Positions 33,464 to 41,693 of a DNA stretch of 46,304 nucleotides are shown one piece after another. Both the position numbers and the translations under genes were made by a program. Position 1 is the first letter of the stretch; each line of letters starts with the position of its first letter. Source of the DNA: Desulfobacteraceae bacterium UBA5616. Lineage in GTDB: Bacteria; Desulfobacterota; Desulfobacteria; Desulfobacterales; UBA5616. The stretch is taken from positions 1 through 46,304 of the forward strand of contig DIKO01000002.1 in assembly GCA_002423615.1 (NCBI GenBank), written 5' to 3'. The notes beneath the pieces are model-generated. The model made no database searches, was not told where the DNA came from, and worked only from the letters and a program-made list of their open reading frames with translations.

Positions 33464-34165
33464 TTACCGGATGATGCACTCTTTCACCCGGTTTTGGGCC
33501 AGGGCCTTGAACTTGAGAAATTCTTCTTCACCAACGGCTGTGCCCTCATTTTTAAAAAAATCCGGGTTGAGCACATTTTCTCCGTGGAATCGCTGAAGCG
33601 CGTATCGCCCTGCACCCCGGATCAGGCCGGTGATGATGTCCATGATGGATTCATCAACCAGAGGTTTGACGCAGGTGGTCTTGAACTCATAGGGAATCGG
33701 AGAATTCATGATCATCCGGATACTGCCCAGAATCGATTCCGGATCACATGTTTCAGCGATGACCGGGGCGTATCGCACAGGGTCCGTCTTGATGTCCATG
33801 GCGATATAATCCAGGTCCCCCCGGGATATCAGGTTTTCAAGAACCACCGGATTACTGCCGTTGGTATCCAGCTTCACGGGAAAACCCATCCGCTTGACTT
33901 TTCGGCAAAAAGAAGAAATATCCGCGTGAAGGGTCGGCTCTCCTCCGGATATGACGACGCCGTCGAGCCATCCTTTCCGCTGTTCTAAAAATTCCAGGAT
34001 TTCCATTTCGGAACAGGTACCGGAAGAATTGTTCACCAACTGGGGGTTGTGACAATAGGGGCACCTGAAATTACACCCAACGGAAAATATCACACAGGAT
34101 ACCTTTCCGGGAAAATCGATCAAGGAATTTTTCTGGAGCCCCCCGATGCGCAAGACGTCAAACAC
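33464..34165 (-). CDS. nrdG: Anaerobic ribonucleotide reductase activating protein
   Basis: The product has 233 residues. NrdG is a radical SAM enzyme that generates the glycyl radical on NrdD. The cluster motif CNFRCPYC (CxxxCxxC) lies near residue 31, after LIDFPGKVSCVIFSVG. ISGGEPTL is the SAM-binding GGE, and KLDTNGSNP follows. The length is longer than the 155-residue E. coli NrdG and matches the pyruvate-formate-lyase-activase-like form common in anaerobes. It lies 7 bases after nrdD, so the two are co-transcribed. Confidence 0.93.
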   Translation of the reverse strand: MFDVLRIGGLQKNSLIDFPGKVSCVIFSVGCNFRCPYCHNPQLVNNSSGTCSEMEILEFLEQRKGWLDGVVISGGEPTLHADISSFCRKVKRMGFPVKLDTNGSNPVVLENLISRGDLDYIAMDIKTDPVRYAPVIAETCDPESILGSIRMIMNSPIPYEFKTTCVKPLVDESIMDIITGLIRGAGRYALQRFHGENVLNPDFFKNEGTAVGEEEFLKFKALAQNRVKECIIR

Positions 34166-34172
34166 CCTTAAT

Positions 34173-36290
34173 TTAGGCGACCTTAAACAATTTTCGCTTG
34201 GCGAATTCGGCCCGTTTACCGTTGTTCCACTGTTTAACCGGCCTCAGGTATCCGACAACCCTCGAATATACTTCCGTATCCGATTGGCACTCCGGGCAGA
34301 CTTCGTGCTGCCCCTTGATATACCCATGGGTCGCGCAAACGGAAAACGTAGGGGTCAGTGTAAAATACGGAAGCTTGAAGTTTGTGGCGATTTTACGCAC
34401 CAGTCCTTTTACGGTTTCCACATCTTCCACCATTTCGCCCAAAAACAGGTGCATCACCGTTCCCCCGGTGTATTTGGACTGGAGGTAGTCCTGCAGGGCC
34501 AGTGTCTCGAACAGATCATCGGAATAGTTCACGGGAAGCTGGGTGGAATTGGTATAGTAGGGTTCGGCCCCTTTTCTGAAGTCCTCTTCATTGGCGCAAA
34601 TGCTCCCCGGATAGCGTTTTTTATCCAGAAGGCTGAGCCGATAGGAGGTTCCTTCCGCAGGAGTTGCCTCAAGGTTGAACAAGTCCCCTGTTTTTTCCTG
34701 GGCACTGGACAGAACGTCCCGGATATAATCCATGACTCTCAGGGAAAACGCCTGACCGTCTTCGGAGCCGATGTCCACTCCAAGAAAATTCAGACAGGCC
34801 TCGTTCATGCCGATCAGTCCGATGGTGGAAAAATGATTCTTCCAGTACACATCGTTTTTTTCCTTTATTTCTCTTAAATAGAACGTGGTATAGGGATAAA
34901 GGTTCCGGTCCGTGAATTTCTCAAGCACCTTTCGTTTGATGGACAGGCTTTCCATGGCCATGGTCAGAAGGTTGTCCAGACGATGGTAAAAGTCTTCCTC
35001 GGATTGGGCGAGATATCCTATTCTCGGGAGGTTCAGGGTGACAACGCCGATGGATCCCGTCAGCGGATTGGCCCCGAACAGGCCTCCCCCGCGCTTCAGC
35101 AGTTCCCGGTTGTCGAGCCGCAGGCGGCAGCACATGGATCTGGCGTCCTCGGGGGACATATCGGAATTCACAAAATTGGAAAAATAGGGAATCCCGTACT
35201 TTCCCGTCATTCTCCAGATCATTTCCAAATTGGCATTGTCCCAGTCAAAATCCTTTGAAATGTTGTAGGTGGGGATGGGGAAGGTGAACACCCGTCCCCT
35301 GGCGTCTCCCTCCATCATGACTTCGGCGAAAGTCCTGTTGATCAGGTCCATTTCCGGCTGAAATTCGGCGTAGGTCTCTTTCATCAATTTTCCACCGATG
35401 ACCACCGGCTGGTCCTGCAGAATCCTCGGCGGATTGAGGTCCATGGTAATATTGGTGAAGGGTGTCTGAAATCCGACCCGGGTGGGGATATTGATGTTGA
35501 ACACGAATTCCTGCAGCGCCTGCTTGACGTCTCTGTAACCCAACTGGTCATACCGGACAAAGGGTGCCAGAAGGGTGTCGAAATTGGAAATGGCCTGAGC
35601 CCCGGCCGCTTCCCCCTGGAGGGTATAGAAAAAATTCACGATTTGTCCCAGAGCCGATCTCAGATGTTTCGGCGGGGCGCTTTCCACCTTCCCCTCCACC
35701 CCTCTAAACCCCTGTTTCAAAAGATCCTGAAGGTCCCACCCCACGCAATAAACGGACAAAAGGCTTAAATCGTGGATATGGATATCCCCGCTTTTGTGGG
35801 CATTCCGGATGTTCGGCGGATAAATTTTATTGAGCCAGTATTCGGACGTGATATCCGAGGAGATGTAGTTGTTCAGCCCCTGCAGGGAATAACACATGTT
35901 GCTGTTTTCGTTGATCTTCCAGTCATCTTTGTGGATATAGTGATCCACCAGGTCGATGTGGGCCTCGGTGGTGATCCGCCGGATCTGGGCGTGCTGTTCC
36001 CGATAGAGAATATAGGCCTTTGCGGTCTTGTAATACGGAGAGTCCAGAAGCACCCGCTCAACAATATCCTGAATTTCTTCGACCTCCGGGACAGGACCCA
36101 GGCGCAATTCATGGGACAGGGTCAAGACCCGTAAAGTTAATTTTTTAGCCTCCCGGTCATTGAATTCTCCGGTGGCATTCCCGGCCTTGGCGATGGCTGC
36201 GGTAATTTTCGATGGATCAAACACCACAACCCTTCCGTCCCGCTTCTTTATCTCCTCAATCACCCGTCTCACTCCAACCGACTCAATCAT
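34173..36290 (-). CDS. nrdD: Anaerobic (class III) ribonucleoside-triphosphate reductase
   Basis: The product has 705 residues from ATG 36290 with AAGGAG 9 bases upstream. It makes deoxynucleotides without oxygen. An N-terminal ATP-cone (KKRDGRVVVFDPSKI onwards, residues 8-100) is the allosteric site. The core includes DLSLLSVYCVGWDLQDLL, FPIPTYNISKDFDW and NPLTGSIGVVTLNLPRIG. The Zn-binding end reads CATHGYIKGQHEVCPEC, and the glycyl-radical Gly680 lies in RVVGYLRPVKQW. All expected parts are present. It is transcribed from a promoter with paired NrdR-box-like sites; nrdG follows directly. Confidence 0.95.
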   Translation of the reverse strand: MIESVGVRRVIEEIKKRDGRVVVFDPSKITAAIAKAGNATGEFNDREAKKLTLRVLTLSHELRLGPVPEVEEIQDIVERVLLDSPYYKTAKAYILYREQHAQIRRITTEAHIDLVDHYIHKDDWKINENSNMCYSLQGLNNYISSDITSEYWLNKIYPPNIRNAHKSGDIHIHDLSLLSVYCVGWDLQDLLKQGFRGVEGKVESAPPKHLRSALGQIVNFFYTLQGEAAGAQAISNFDTLLAPFVRYDQLGYRDVKQALQEFVFNINIPTRVGFQTPFTNITMDLNPPRILQDQPVVIGGKLMKETYAEFQPEMDLINRTFAEVMMEGDARGRVFTFPIPTYNISKDFDWDNANLEMIWRMTGKYGIPYFSNFVNSDMSPEDARSMCCRLRLDNRELLKRGGGLFGANPLTGSIGVVTLNLPRIGYLAQSEEDFYHRLDNLLTMAMESLSIKRKVLEKFTDRNLYPYTTFYLREIKEKNDVYWKNHFSTIGLIGMNEACLNFLGVDIGSEDGQAFSLRVMDYIRDVLSSAQEKTGDLFNLEATPAEGTSYRLSLLDKKRYPGSICANEEDFRKGAEPYYTNSTQLPVNYSDDLFETLALQDYLQSKYTGGTVMHLFLGEMVEDVETVKGLVRKIATNFKLPYFTLTPTFSVCATHGYIKGQHEVCPECQSDTEVYSRVVGYLRPVKQWNNGKRAEFAKRKLFKVA

Positions 36291-36314
36291 TTACCGGGAC
36301 TCCTTTCTTTGCCT

Positions 36315-36331
36315 CAACGCCAAAGGCGTTG
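36315..36331 (-). promoter_or_regulatory. Perfect hairpin in the nrdD leader
   Basis: CAACGCC and GGCGTTG form seven perfect pairs around a three-base loop, ending 25 bases before the nrdD start. There is no T-run in the sense direction, so it is not an ordinary terminator for nrdD. It could stabilise the mRNA or influence ribosome access. Confidence 0.45.
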
Positions 36332-36435
36332 TTTTGGGAAATCCAAAATACAATCAGATAAAATTGTTCGTCATTATCGCAGAAAAAGAAAAAAACACTG
36401 CACGCTCGTTGATGCTGTTAAATGAAGGTAAAGTA

Positions 36436-36489
36436 TCCTTATCCCAACATATTGTGCATGTCAACAGATTTTTTATCTACATATAGCGC
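36436..36489 (-). promoter_or_regulatory. nrdD promoter with two NrdR-box-like sites
   Basis: Two 16-base sites, 36442-36457 (tcccaacatattgtgc) and 36474-36489 (tatctacatatagcgc read from 36474), each match the NrdR box core CwAtATaTwG at nearly all conserved positions. Their starts are 32 bases apart, three helical turns, the spacing NrdR needs. On the minus strand TTGACA at 36464-36459 lies between them; a GATAAG -10 at 36443-36438 has a short 15-base spacer. Binding would cover the promoter and repress it when dATP is abundant (family knowledge). Confidence 0.7.
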
Positions 36490-36587
36490 TTTTCCCGGTT
36501 TCTTTTTCTCCATTTCATTTAATCCGGAATAACGAGTTCGTAAGTCCCATAACTTGATTTTTTCATAAGAAAAGGTAAAGTGAATGC

Positions 36588-36839
36588 ATGCGCATCGAAC
36601 AAAATCCCATTCACAGGAAAGCCATCATTCCCTGGTATGATTCCGGACCGGCCTGCGTGATGATCATCATCGGGATGCTGGTGGTTTTTCTTTTTTCTCT
36701 GGCGGGAATTGCGGTCTCCCATGAAACGCCCGAATGGTCGGGCTATGGATGGGTGGCCGCTCTGTTAGCGGCATTAAGCGGATGGGTGGTGGTTTCAACC
36801 GGGTTTCGATTGATCAGGCGACATCCGGGCAGATCTTGA
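36588..36839 (+). CDS. Small membrane protein, 83 residues
   Basis: ATG 36588 is preceded by AAAGG about 11 bases upstream. After a charged start (MRIEQNPIHRKAIIPWYDSG) come two predicted membrane helices: CVMIIIGMLVVFLFSLAGIAV and GWVAALLAALSGWVVVSTGF, the loop holding SHETPEWSGY. The end is basic (RLIRRHPGRS), so the C-terminus is probably cytoplasmic. I do not recognise a family. It stands alone, divergent from nrdD. A 7-bp inverted repeat (36856-36862 with 36875-36881) follows the gene and may be a weak terminator. Confidence 0.6.
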   Translation: MRIEQNPIHRKAIIPWYDSGPACVMIIIGMLVVFLFSLAGIAVSHETPEWSGYGWVAALLAALSGWVVVSTGFRLIRRHPGRS

Positions 36840-36919
36840 AGGCGGAATTAAACATCCCCTTTCCTCAGGTAATAAAAGGGGACATTTTCGAATCGGGGGG
36901 TTCCCGAACCCTCTCGGGA

Positions 36920-37375
36920 CTAACGGTTGTCGACATATTCCTTGAAGGTCATGTCCTTGTAACTGTTCGAATCAATATAGTTTAATATCTGAAGAAAAAT
37001 TTCGGGCGGGATGTACCCCGGAAGACTGCTGATCTTTTCACCGCCGGGTTCCGTAAACCAGCTCATGGGAAGCCCTTTGACGAAATGCTTTCGGGCGATA
37101 TCTCCCTCCTTGTCCTGATTGACCTTGACCGGAATAAATCGCTTATTCAACAGTTCCACCACTTCCGGAGATGAAAAGGTTTCCTTTTCCATTTTCGCAC
37201 AAAAAGTACACCAGTCGGCATAAAAGCTGATAAATACTTTTTTACCTTCCTTTTCCCCAAGTTTGGTTCCTTCAGCGTAGGAATGCCATTTAACGGCTTC
37301 CCCGGGTGAATCGGAATCGGATTTGCAAGCCGCAAGAGACAATAAAATCAAGGGAATGATAAAAATTCGGTTCAT
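36920..37375 (-). CDS. Thioredoxin-fold lipoprotein
   Basis: The product has 151 residues. MNRIFIIPLILLSLAAC is a lipoprotein signal with lipobox LAAC (Cys17). The mature part has a thioredoxin-like fold: GKKVFISFYADWCTFCAKM gives the redox CxxC, ETFSSPEVVELLNKRFIPVKVN follows, then GLPMSWFTEPGG where the cis-proline loop is. It resembles DsbD-gamma or thiol:disulfide interchange lipoproteins, located at the membrane on the periplasmic side. It lies 33 bases after the CcdA-like gene, the natural electron donor for such a protein. That pairing is inference from order plus family knowledge. Confidence 0.82.
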   Translation of the reverse strand: MNRIFIIPLILLSLAACKSDSDSPGEAVKWHSYAEGTKLGEKEGKKVFISFYADWCTFCAKMEKETFSSPEVVELLNKRFIPVKVNQDKEGDIARKHFVKGLPMSWFTEPGGEKISSLPGYIPPEIFLQILNYIDSNSYKDMTFKEYVDNR

Positions 37376-37408
37376 ATGTCCATCCTCTTTTGACTGCAGC
37401 CTGTCCTT

Positions 37409-38107
37409 TTAGGTTGCCATCATCCACATCAGTTTGTTTGTAATAAGAAAAAAACCCAGAACAATCAGCAGGATACCTGCAGCATAATTGAAATACCGCA
37501 TAAATTTAACCGCCTTCCCGATTACCGTAATGATGGAATTGACAAAAAAGGAAAGGGCGATAAAAGGGATGGCCAAGCCAAGGGCGTAAGCGCAAAGAAG
37601 GCCCACGCCCTGCAGAACGGTGTCCTGGTTGCCGGCGATGATTAAAACCGAACCCAGCAGGGGACCGATGCATGGCGTCCATCCGGCCCCAAAGGCCATG
37701 CCGATAACAAAGGACCCGAAAATATGCAGCGGCTTATTGATTTTAAACCGCTTTTCAACTTCGAGAAACCGGATGCGGAATATCCCGGTCAGATGGATTC
37801 CCAGAATGATAATGGCTACCCCGCCGATCACCCGGATGTAGGCGCTGTATTGTTGAATGAGACCACCCAGGAGAGATGCCGATGCGCCCAGCAGGATAAA
37901 AATCAGAGAAAATCCGCTGACAAAAACCAGGGTGGAAATCACCACTTTTGCCCTGACCCTGCCGGAACTTTCATTCATCAGATCTTCCAGTGAAAACCCG
38001 GTAATAAAGGTGAAATAGGCCGGTATCAGGGGCAGGATGCACGGCGACAGAAAGGACAACAGCCCGGCGAAAAAAGCGGCGTTATATGAAATATCGGTAT
38101 AAATCAT
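37409..38107 (-). CDS. CcdA/DsbD-type transmembrane thiol-electron transporter
   Basis: The product has 232 residues from ATG 38107; a longer frame to 38281 runs into the upstream gene. The first helix has FFAGLLSFLSPCILPLIPAYFTF, with the conserved Cys-Pro, and a later one has GAGWTPCIGPLLG, with the second Cys. These two cysteines carry electrons across the membrane in CcdA/DsbD-beta. About six hydrophobic segments are visible, including VISTLVFVSGFSLIFILLG and FNYAAGILLIVLGFFLI. It lies between the MauE-like gene and the thioredoxin-fold lipoprotein gene. Likely tasks are cytochrome c maturation or periplasmic thiol reduction. Confidence 0.88.
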   Translation of the reverse strand: MIYTDISYNAAFFAGLLSFLSPCILPLIPAYFTFITGFSLEDLMNESSGRVRAKVVISTLVFVSGFSLIFILLGASASLLGGLIQQYSAYIRVIGGVAIIILGIHLTGIFRIRFLEVEKRFKINKPLHIFGSFVIGMAFGAGWTPCIGPLLGSVLIIAGNQDTVLQGVGLLCAYALGLAIPFIALSFFVNSIITVIGKAVKFMRYFNYAAGILLIVLGFFLITNKLMWMMAT

Positions 38108-38133
38108 CGTTTTCAATAAGTGCGATGAACCAT

Positions 38134-38589
38134 TCAGCCGGTTTTTAAGATGGAGGGTGGAATTTCCCGCTTCATCCGATAGCCGAAAATCCAGACCCCC
38201 ATGAAAAGATAGGCGGCGTCGCGCACCAGGTAGTGAACCATATTCCGGGATATATCCGGGGAATTCGAGAAACACCCGCAACTGATATCGACGCCCCGCG
38301 CCATATTGATCCCGAGGGTAACCATAAACAGGATCATCAGAGCGTCAACGATCAGGGCCCCGCCCTTAACCAGAAATCCGGTTAACAATGCCGTCCCGCA
38401 TAGCATTTCAACCCATGGCAGTATCAGAGAGAAAGAACTCACCGCCCACAGGGGCAGCACCCGGTAATTTTTTACGACTTCGGCAAACCCCTGGGGATCC
38501 CCGATTTTTCCGAAACTCGCCCAAATGAAAATTCCACCGAGAATTAACCTGAACAGGTGATATGTATAAGATTTTACAGTCGTCGTCAT
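38134..38589 (-). CDS. MauE/DoxX-like membrane protein
   Basis: The product has 151 residues. Four hydrophobic segments are seen, starting LFRLILGGIFIWASFGKI. The loop GVDISCGCFSNS contains a CxC pair typical of MauE-like proteins, which together with thioredoxin-like partners are thought to handle disulfide formation. It is in one operon with the CcdA-like gene, 26 bases on. The family includes DoxX-type quinone-linked proteins; which branch cannot be settled here. Confidence 0.75.
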   Translation of the reverse strand: MTTTVKSYTYHLFRLILGGIFIWASFGKIGDPQGFAEVVKNYRVLPLWAVSSFSLILPWVEMLCGTALLTGFLVKGGALIVDALMILFMVTLGINMARGVDISCGCFSNSPDISRNMVHYLVRDAAYLFMGVWIFGYRMKREIPPSILKTG

Positions 38590-38672
38590 ACCCGTGTTAA
38601 CCGCCCTGGTTGATTCGAACGGTAATGTCTTTCATCTGCAGGATGGGTGAACTGCAGCGCGACCCATCCTGA

Positions 38673-39527
38673 TTAAAAGCCGCTGAGTTCTCTGGAGCGA
38701 TTGGCTGCGGCGAATATGCCTTCCTTCAGGGTGTGTTTAAATTCCCTTTTTTCAAAAACATCCAAGGCAGCCTGTGTGGTTCCTCCGGGTGAAGTCACCT
38801 TTCGTCTGAGCTGTTCCGGGTTCTCACCGGTTTTTTCCAGCAGGGCTATGGCGCCTTTAAGGGTCTGTACCGTCAGCGCTGCGGAGGCTTTTCCCGTCAG
38901 TCCCAGTGCCAGACCGGCTTCAATCATGGCCTCGGTAAAATAAAACACATATGCGGGACCCGAACCGGACATGGCCGTAACCGCATCCAGGTCCTCTTCT
39001 TTGAATATCATTACCTTCCCCATTGCGGAGAGCATGGTTTCAGTAATTTCGATATCCGATTCACTGCAGCTTTTATTGGGGCTCATTCCCGACATTCCGC
39101 AAAGCGCCAGGGCCGGTGTATTGGGCATAACTCTGATGACGGGAAAGTTATCCACATCCTTATCACTCAGGCGTGAATAAAGCAAGTTCTCGATTTTACG
39201 GATCGGCATCCCGGCGACGATGGAAATGAACAGTTTCCGCCGGTCAATCTCATAATCCGGCCGGGACGTGATTTCCGAAAGAACGGAAACAACCTGCTGG
39301 GGCTTTACTGCCAGAATGATGATATCCGAAGTTCTGAACACCTCGGCATTATCGGCCGGGGTGGAGACGGAATACGTTTGCTTCAATAAGGCCAGCCTGT
39401 CGGTATTGACATCGCTCACGGCGATGCTGTCCGCCGTAAATATTCCCGCCTTGAGCATGGCTCCGACAAATGCCTCGCCCATGTTGCCGGCACCGATGAG
39501 TCCTAATCTTTGAGAAAGGGTTTTCAA
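38673..39527 (-). CDS. proC: Pyrroline-5-carboxylate reductase
   Basis: The product has 284 residues from TTG 39527 with AAGGAG five bases upstream; a GTG at 39560 (11 residues longer) is the alternative. ProC reduces 1-pyrroline-5-carboxylate to proline with NAD(P)H. The Rossmann start LGLIGAGNMGEAFVGAML, VKPQQVVSVLSEI, VIRVMPNTPAL, and the dimer-domain signature VTAMSGSGPAYVFYFTEAMIEAG with SPGGTTQAALDVFE are all present. It completes proline synthesis with proBA elsewhere in the window. Confidence 0.94.
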   Translation of the reverse strand: MKTLSQRLGLIGAGNMGEAFVGAMLKAGIFTADSIAVSDVNTDRLALLKQTYSVSTPADNAEVFRTSDIIILAVKPQQVVSVLSEITSRPDYEIDRRKLFISIVAGMPIRKIENLLYSRLSDKDVDNFPVIRVMPNTPALALCGMSGMSPNKSCSESDIEITETMLSAMGKVMIFKEEDLDAVTAMSGSGPAYVFYFTEAMIEAGLALGLTGKASAALTVQTLKGAIALLEKTGENPEQLRRKVTSPGGTTQAALDVFEKREFKHTLKEGIFAAANRSRELSGF

Positions 39528-39621
39528 CGCAACTCCTTTTTTCCTGAGAAATCCACTCACTTCATCCTGTTTTTATTAGCCCCTGCAGACGACGCATGTC
39601 AATCACTTTAAATGAAACTGC

Positions 39622-39650
39622 TTGACTTATGGCCTGTAATATAATTAATT
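39622..39650 (+). promoter_or_regulatory. Weak candidate promoter of the yggT-divIVA-pilT run
   Basis: TTGACT at 39622-39627 with TTAATT at 39645-39650 (17-base spacer). A better TATAAT at 39640-39645 is too close to the -35. It lies about 150 bases upstream of yggT in AT-rich sequence. Confidence 0.35.
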
Positions 39651-39794
39651 TAACCCGATTTCAGCGGTGCAGGACCACGGGGATTTCAGAAGCAAAGTTT
39701 TTCATTGATATCTCATCCATTTTCGACCGGAACCCGAAAGTTCGGAAACCCTCGGCCAAATGGGTTTTCAGGTTGATGAAAGGTTTGGACGGTT

Positions 39795-40094
39795 ATGTTC
39801 ATCATTGGCTTTCTTTTATTGGCCGTGGCCAGGGTTCTTGATTTTATCCTGCTGTTTTTCATGATTTTCATCATCGCCCGGGCGGTTTTGTCATGGGTAA
39901 GCCCGGACCCCTATAACCCCATCGTCCGGTTTATAGACCGTGTAACCGAACCCGTATTGTTTCGCATTCGAACCAAAATACCCGTAGTTTACGGCGGCAT
40001 CGACTTTTCACCCCTTATTGTTTTTCTGGTAATTATATTCCTGAGGGATTTCCTGGTTAAAAGCATTGCAGGGATGGGGAGATCATTACTCTGA
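39795..40094 (+). CDS. YggT family membrane protein
   Basis: The product has 99 residues with two hydrophobic halves: FIIGFLLLAVARVLDFILLF plus FFMIFIIARAVLSWV and, after the family signature SPDPYNPIVRFIDRVTEPVL, FSPLIVFLVIIFLRDFLV. YggT proteins are inner-membrane proteins, often next to divIVA and proC-like genes, and are linked to osmotic tolerance and cell shape. The placement beside divIVA and proC is the common gene order, which supports the call. Confidence 0.9.
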   Translation: MFIIGFLLLAVARVLDFILLFFMIFIIARAVLSWVSPDPYNPIVRFIDRVTEPVLFRIRTKIPVVYGGIDFSPLIVFLVIIFLRDFLVKSIAGMGRSLL

Positions 40095-40113
40095 ATAATC
40101 TAAGGGGGAAGCC

Positions 40114-40584
40114 ATGAAAATGACGGCCATAGACATCCAGAACAAGCAGTTTAAAGTAAAATTCCGGGGGTTTGACCTCCGGGAAGTCGACATGTTCCTT
40201 GAAGAAATGGCGGATGCTTTTGAAGTCCTCACCAATGAAAACAACCGGCTTGCCAATGAGGTCAAACGGCTGGGAAATGAAAACAGGGCTTATAAGGAAA
40301 GAGAAGAAACCCTGAACAATACATTGATCCATTCCCAGAAAATTGTTGAACAGATGAAGGAGAATGCCCAGAAATCATCCGATCTGATCATTGCCGAAGC
40401 CGAGATCAATGCTGAAAAGCTTCTGCAAAACGCCCACAACCGCCTTTCCCGGTTGCATGAGGACATTTCCGAACTGAAACGTCAGCGCATGCAGATCGAA
40501 GTCCAGATCGGCTCCATCCTGGAAAGTCACTCCAAACTTCTTGAAAGCGTAAAAACGGCAAGAGACGAAAAGGATCAGGAGTAA
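40114..40584 (+). CDS. DivIVA-domain protein
   Basis: The product has 156 residues from ATG 40114 with AAGGGGGAA before it. The N-terminal DivIVA lipid-binding part reads DIQNKQFKVKFRGFDLREVDMFLEEMADAF. Long coiled-coil stretches follow (ENNRLANEVKRLGNENRAYK and SDLIIAEAEINAEKLLQNAH). DivIVA proteins gather at curved membranes and recruit cell-division or polar factors; in this phylum the role is less known. It is followed 3 bases later by pilT, so polar localisation of pili may be linked (inference). Confidence 0.88.
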   Translation: MKMTAIDIQNKQFKVKFRGFDLREVDMFLEEMADAFEVLTNENNRLANEVKRLGNENRAYKEREETLNNTLIHSQKIVEQMKENAQKSSDLIIAEAEINAEKLLQNAHNRLSRLHEDISELKRQRMQIEVQIGSILESHSKLLESVKTARDEKDQE

Positions 40585-40587
40585 TTT

Positions 40588-41670
40588 ATGGCCAAAATAG
40601 ATGCTTTTTTCAAATTAATGCACGAACAAGGCGCATCGGACCTTCATCTGGTAACGGGGCAGCCGCCCGCACTCCGCATTCGCGGCGAAATGGAGCGCGT
40701 TAAATACAAAATCCTGGATCAGGATGAATTGAGAAGCATGCTTTATGAGATCGCACCGGAAGATAAAGTAAAAACCTTTGAAGAAACGGGGGATGTGGAT
40801 TTCGGTTACGAGATCCCGGGGCTGGCCAGATACCGGGCCAATTTTTTTATCCAGAAATACGGCGTGGCGGCGGTATTCAGGGAAATCCCCAGTGAAATTC
40901 TCACCATCGAGCAATTGGGGTTACCCCCGGTCATCGGAAAACTGGCCTCCCTCCCCAGAGGCCTGATCCTGGTGACGGGCCCCACGGGAAGCGGCAAATC
41001 TACCACCCTGGCAGCCGTCATCGATGTGGCCAACCGCACAAGAAAAGACCACATCATTACCATTGAAGACCCCATCGAATTTGTCCACCAGAGCCAGGGA
41101 TGCATCGTCAACCATCGGGAAGTGGGGTTGCATACACGGACATTTAAATCCGCCTTGAGGGGAGCCCTCCGGGAAGACCCGGACATCATCCTGGTGGGTG
41201 AAATGCGCGACCTCGAAACCACTTCCCTTGCCATTGAAGCCGCTTCCACCGGCCATCTGGTTTTCGGGACCATGCACACCCCCAGCGCTCCGAAAACCGT
41301 CGACCGTATCATTGAAATTTTCCCCTCCACCGAACAGGCCCAGATTCGATCCACTTTATCCGACGGTTTGAGGGCTGTCGTGGCCCAGGTTCTGTTTAAA
41401 CGCATCGACAAAAAAGGCCGGTGCGCCGCCCTGGAGATCCTTATCGCCACTCCCGCCGTGCGGAATTTAATCCGCGAGTCCAAAACCCATCAGATTCCCT
41501 CCATGATCCAGACGGGAAAACGCTACGGCATGCAGTTACTGGACGATGCGATCATGGATCTGTATAATAAAGGGATGATCTCCGGTGACGACGCTTATCT
41601 GAAAGCCAACGACAAATCCATCTTCAGGCCCCTGCTCAAAACACCCCCGACGGATTTCACCGAAGCATAG
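40588..41670 (+). CDS. pilT: PilT, twitching motility ATPase
   Basis: The product has 360 residues. PilT retracts type IV pili by hydrolysing ATP. The N-terminal PAS-like domain (SDLHLVTGQPPALRIRGE) leads to Walker A GPTGSGKSTT near residue 131, IEDPIEFVHQ (Asp box), Walker B ILVGEMRDLETTSLAIEAA, and His box GHLVFGTMHTPSA. The C-terminus lacks a perfectly standard AIRNLIRE motif, reading AVRNLIRESKTHQIPS instead, which is close. It lies 3 bases after divIVA and is followed by a second PilT-like gene. Confidence 0.93.
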   Translation: MAKIDAFFKLMHEQGASDLHLVTGQPPALRIRGEMERVKYKILDQDELRSMLYEIAPEDKVKTFEETGDVDFGYEIPGLARYRANFFIQKYGVAAVFREIPSEILTIEQLGLPPVIGKLASLPRGLILVTGPTGSGKSTTLAAVIDVANRTRKDHIITIEDPIEFVHQSQGCIVNHREVGLHTRTFKSALRGALREDPDIILVGEMRDLETTSLAIEAASTGHLVFGTMHTPSAPKTVDRIIEIFPSTEQAQIRSTLSDGLRAVVAQVLFKRIDKKGRCAALEILIATPAVRNLIRESKTHQIPSMIQTGKRYGMQLLDDAIMDLYNKGMISGDDAYLKANDKSIFRPLLKTPPTDFTEA

Positions 41671-41693
41671 GGAGAGAGAAAGGAGTACCCGCC

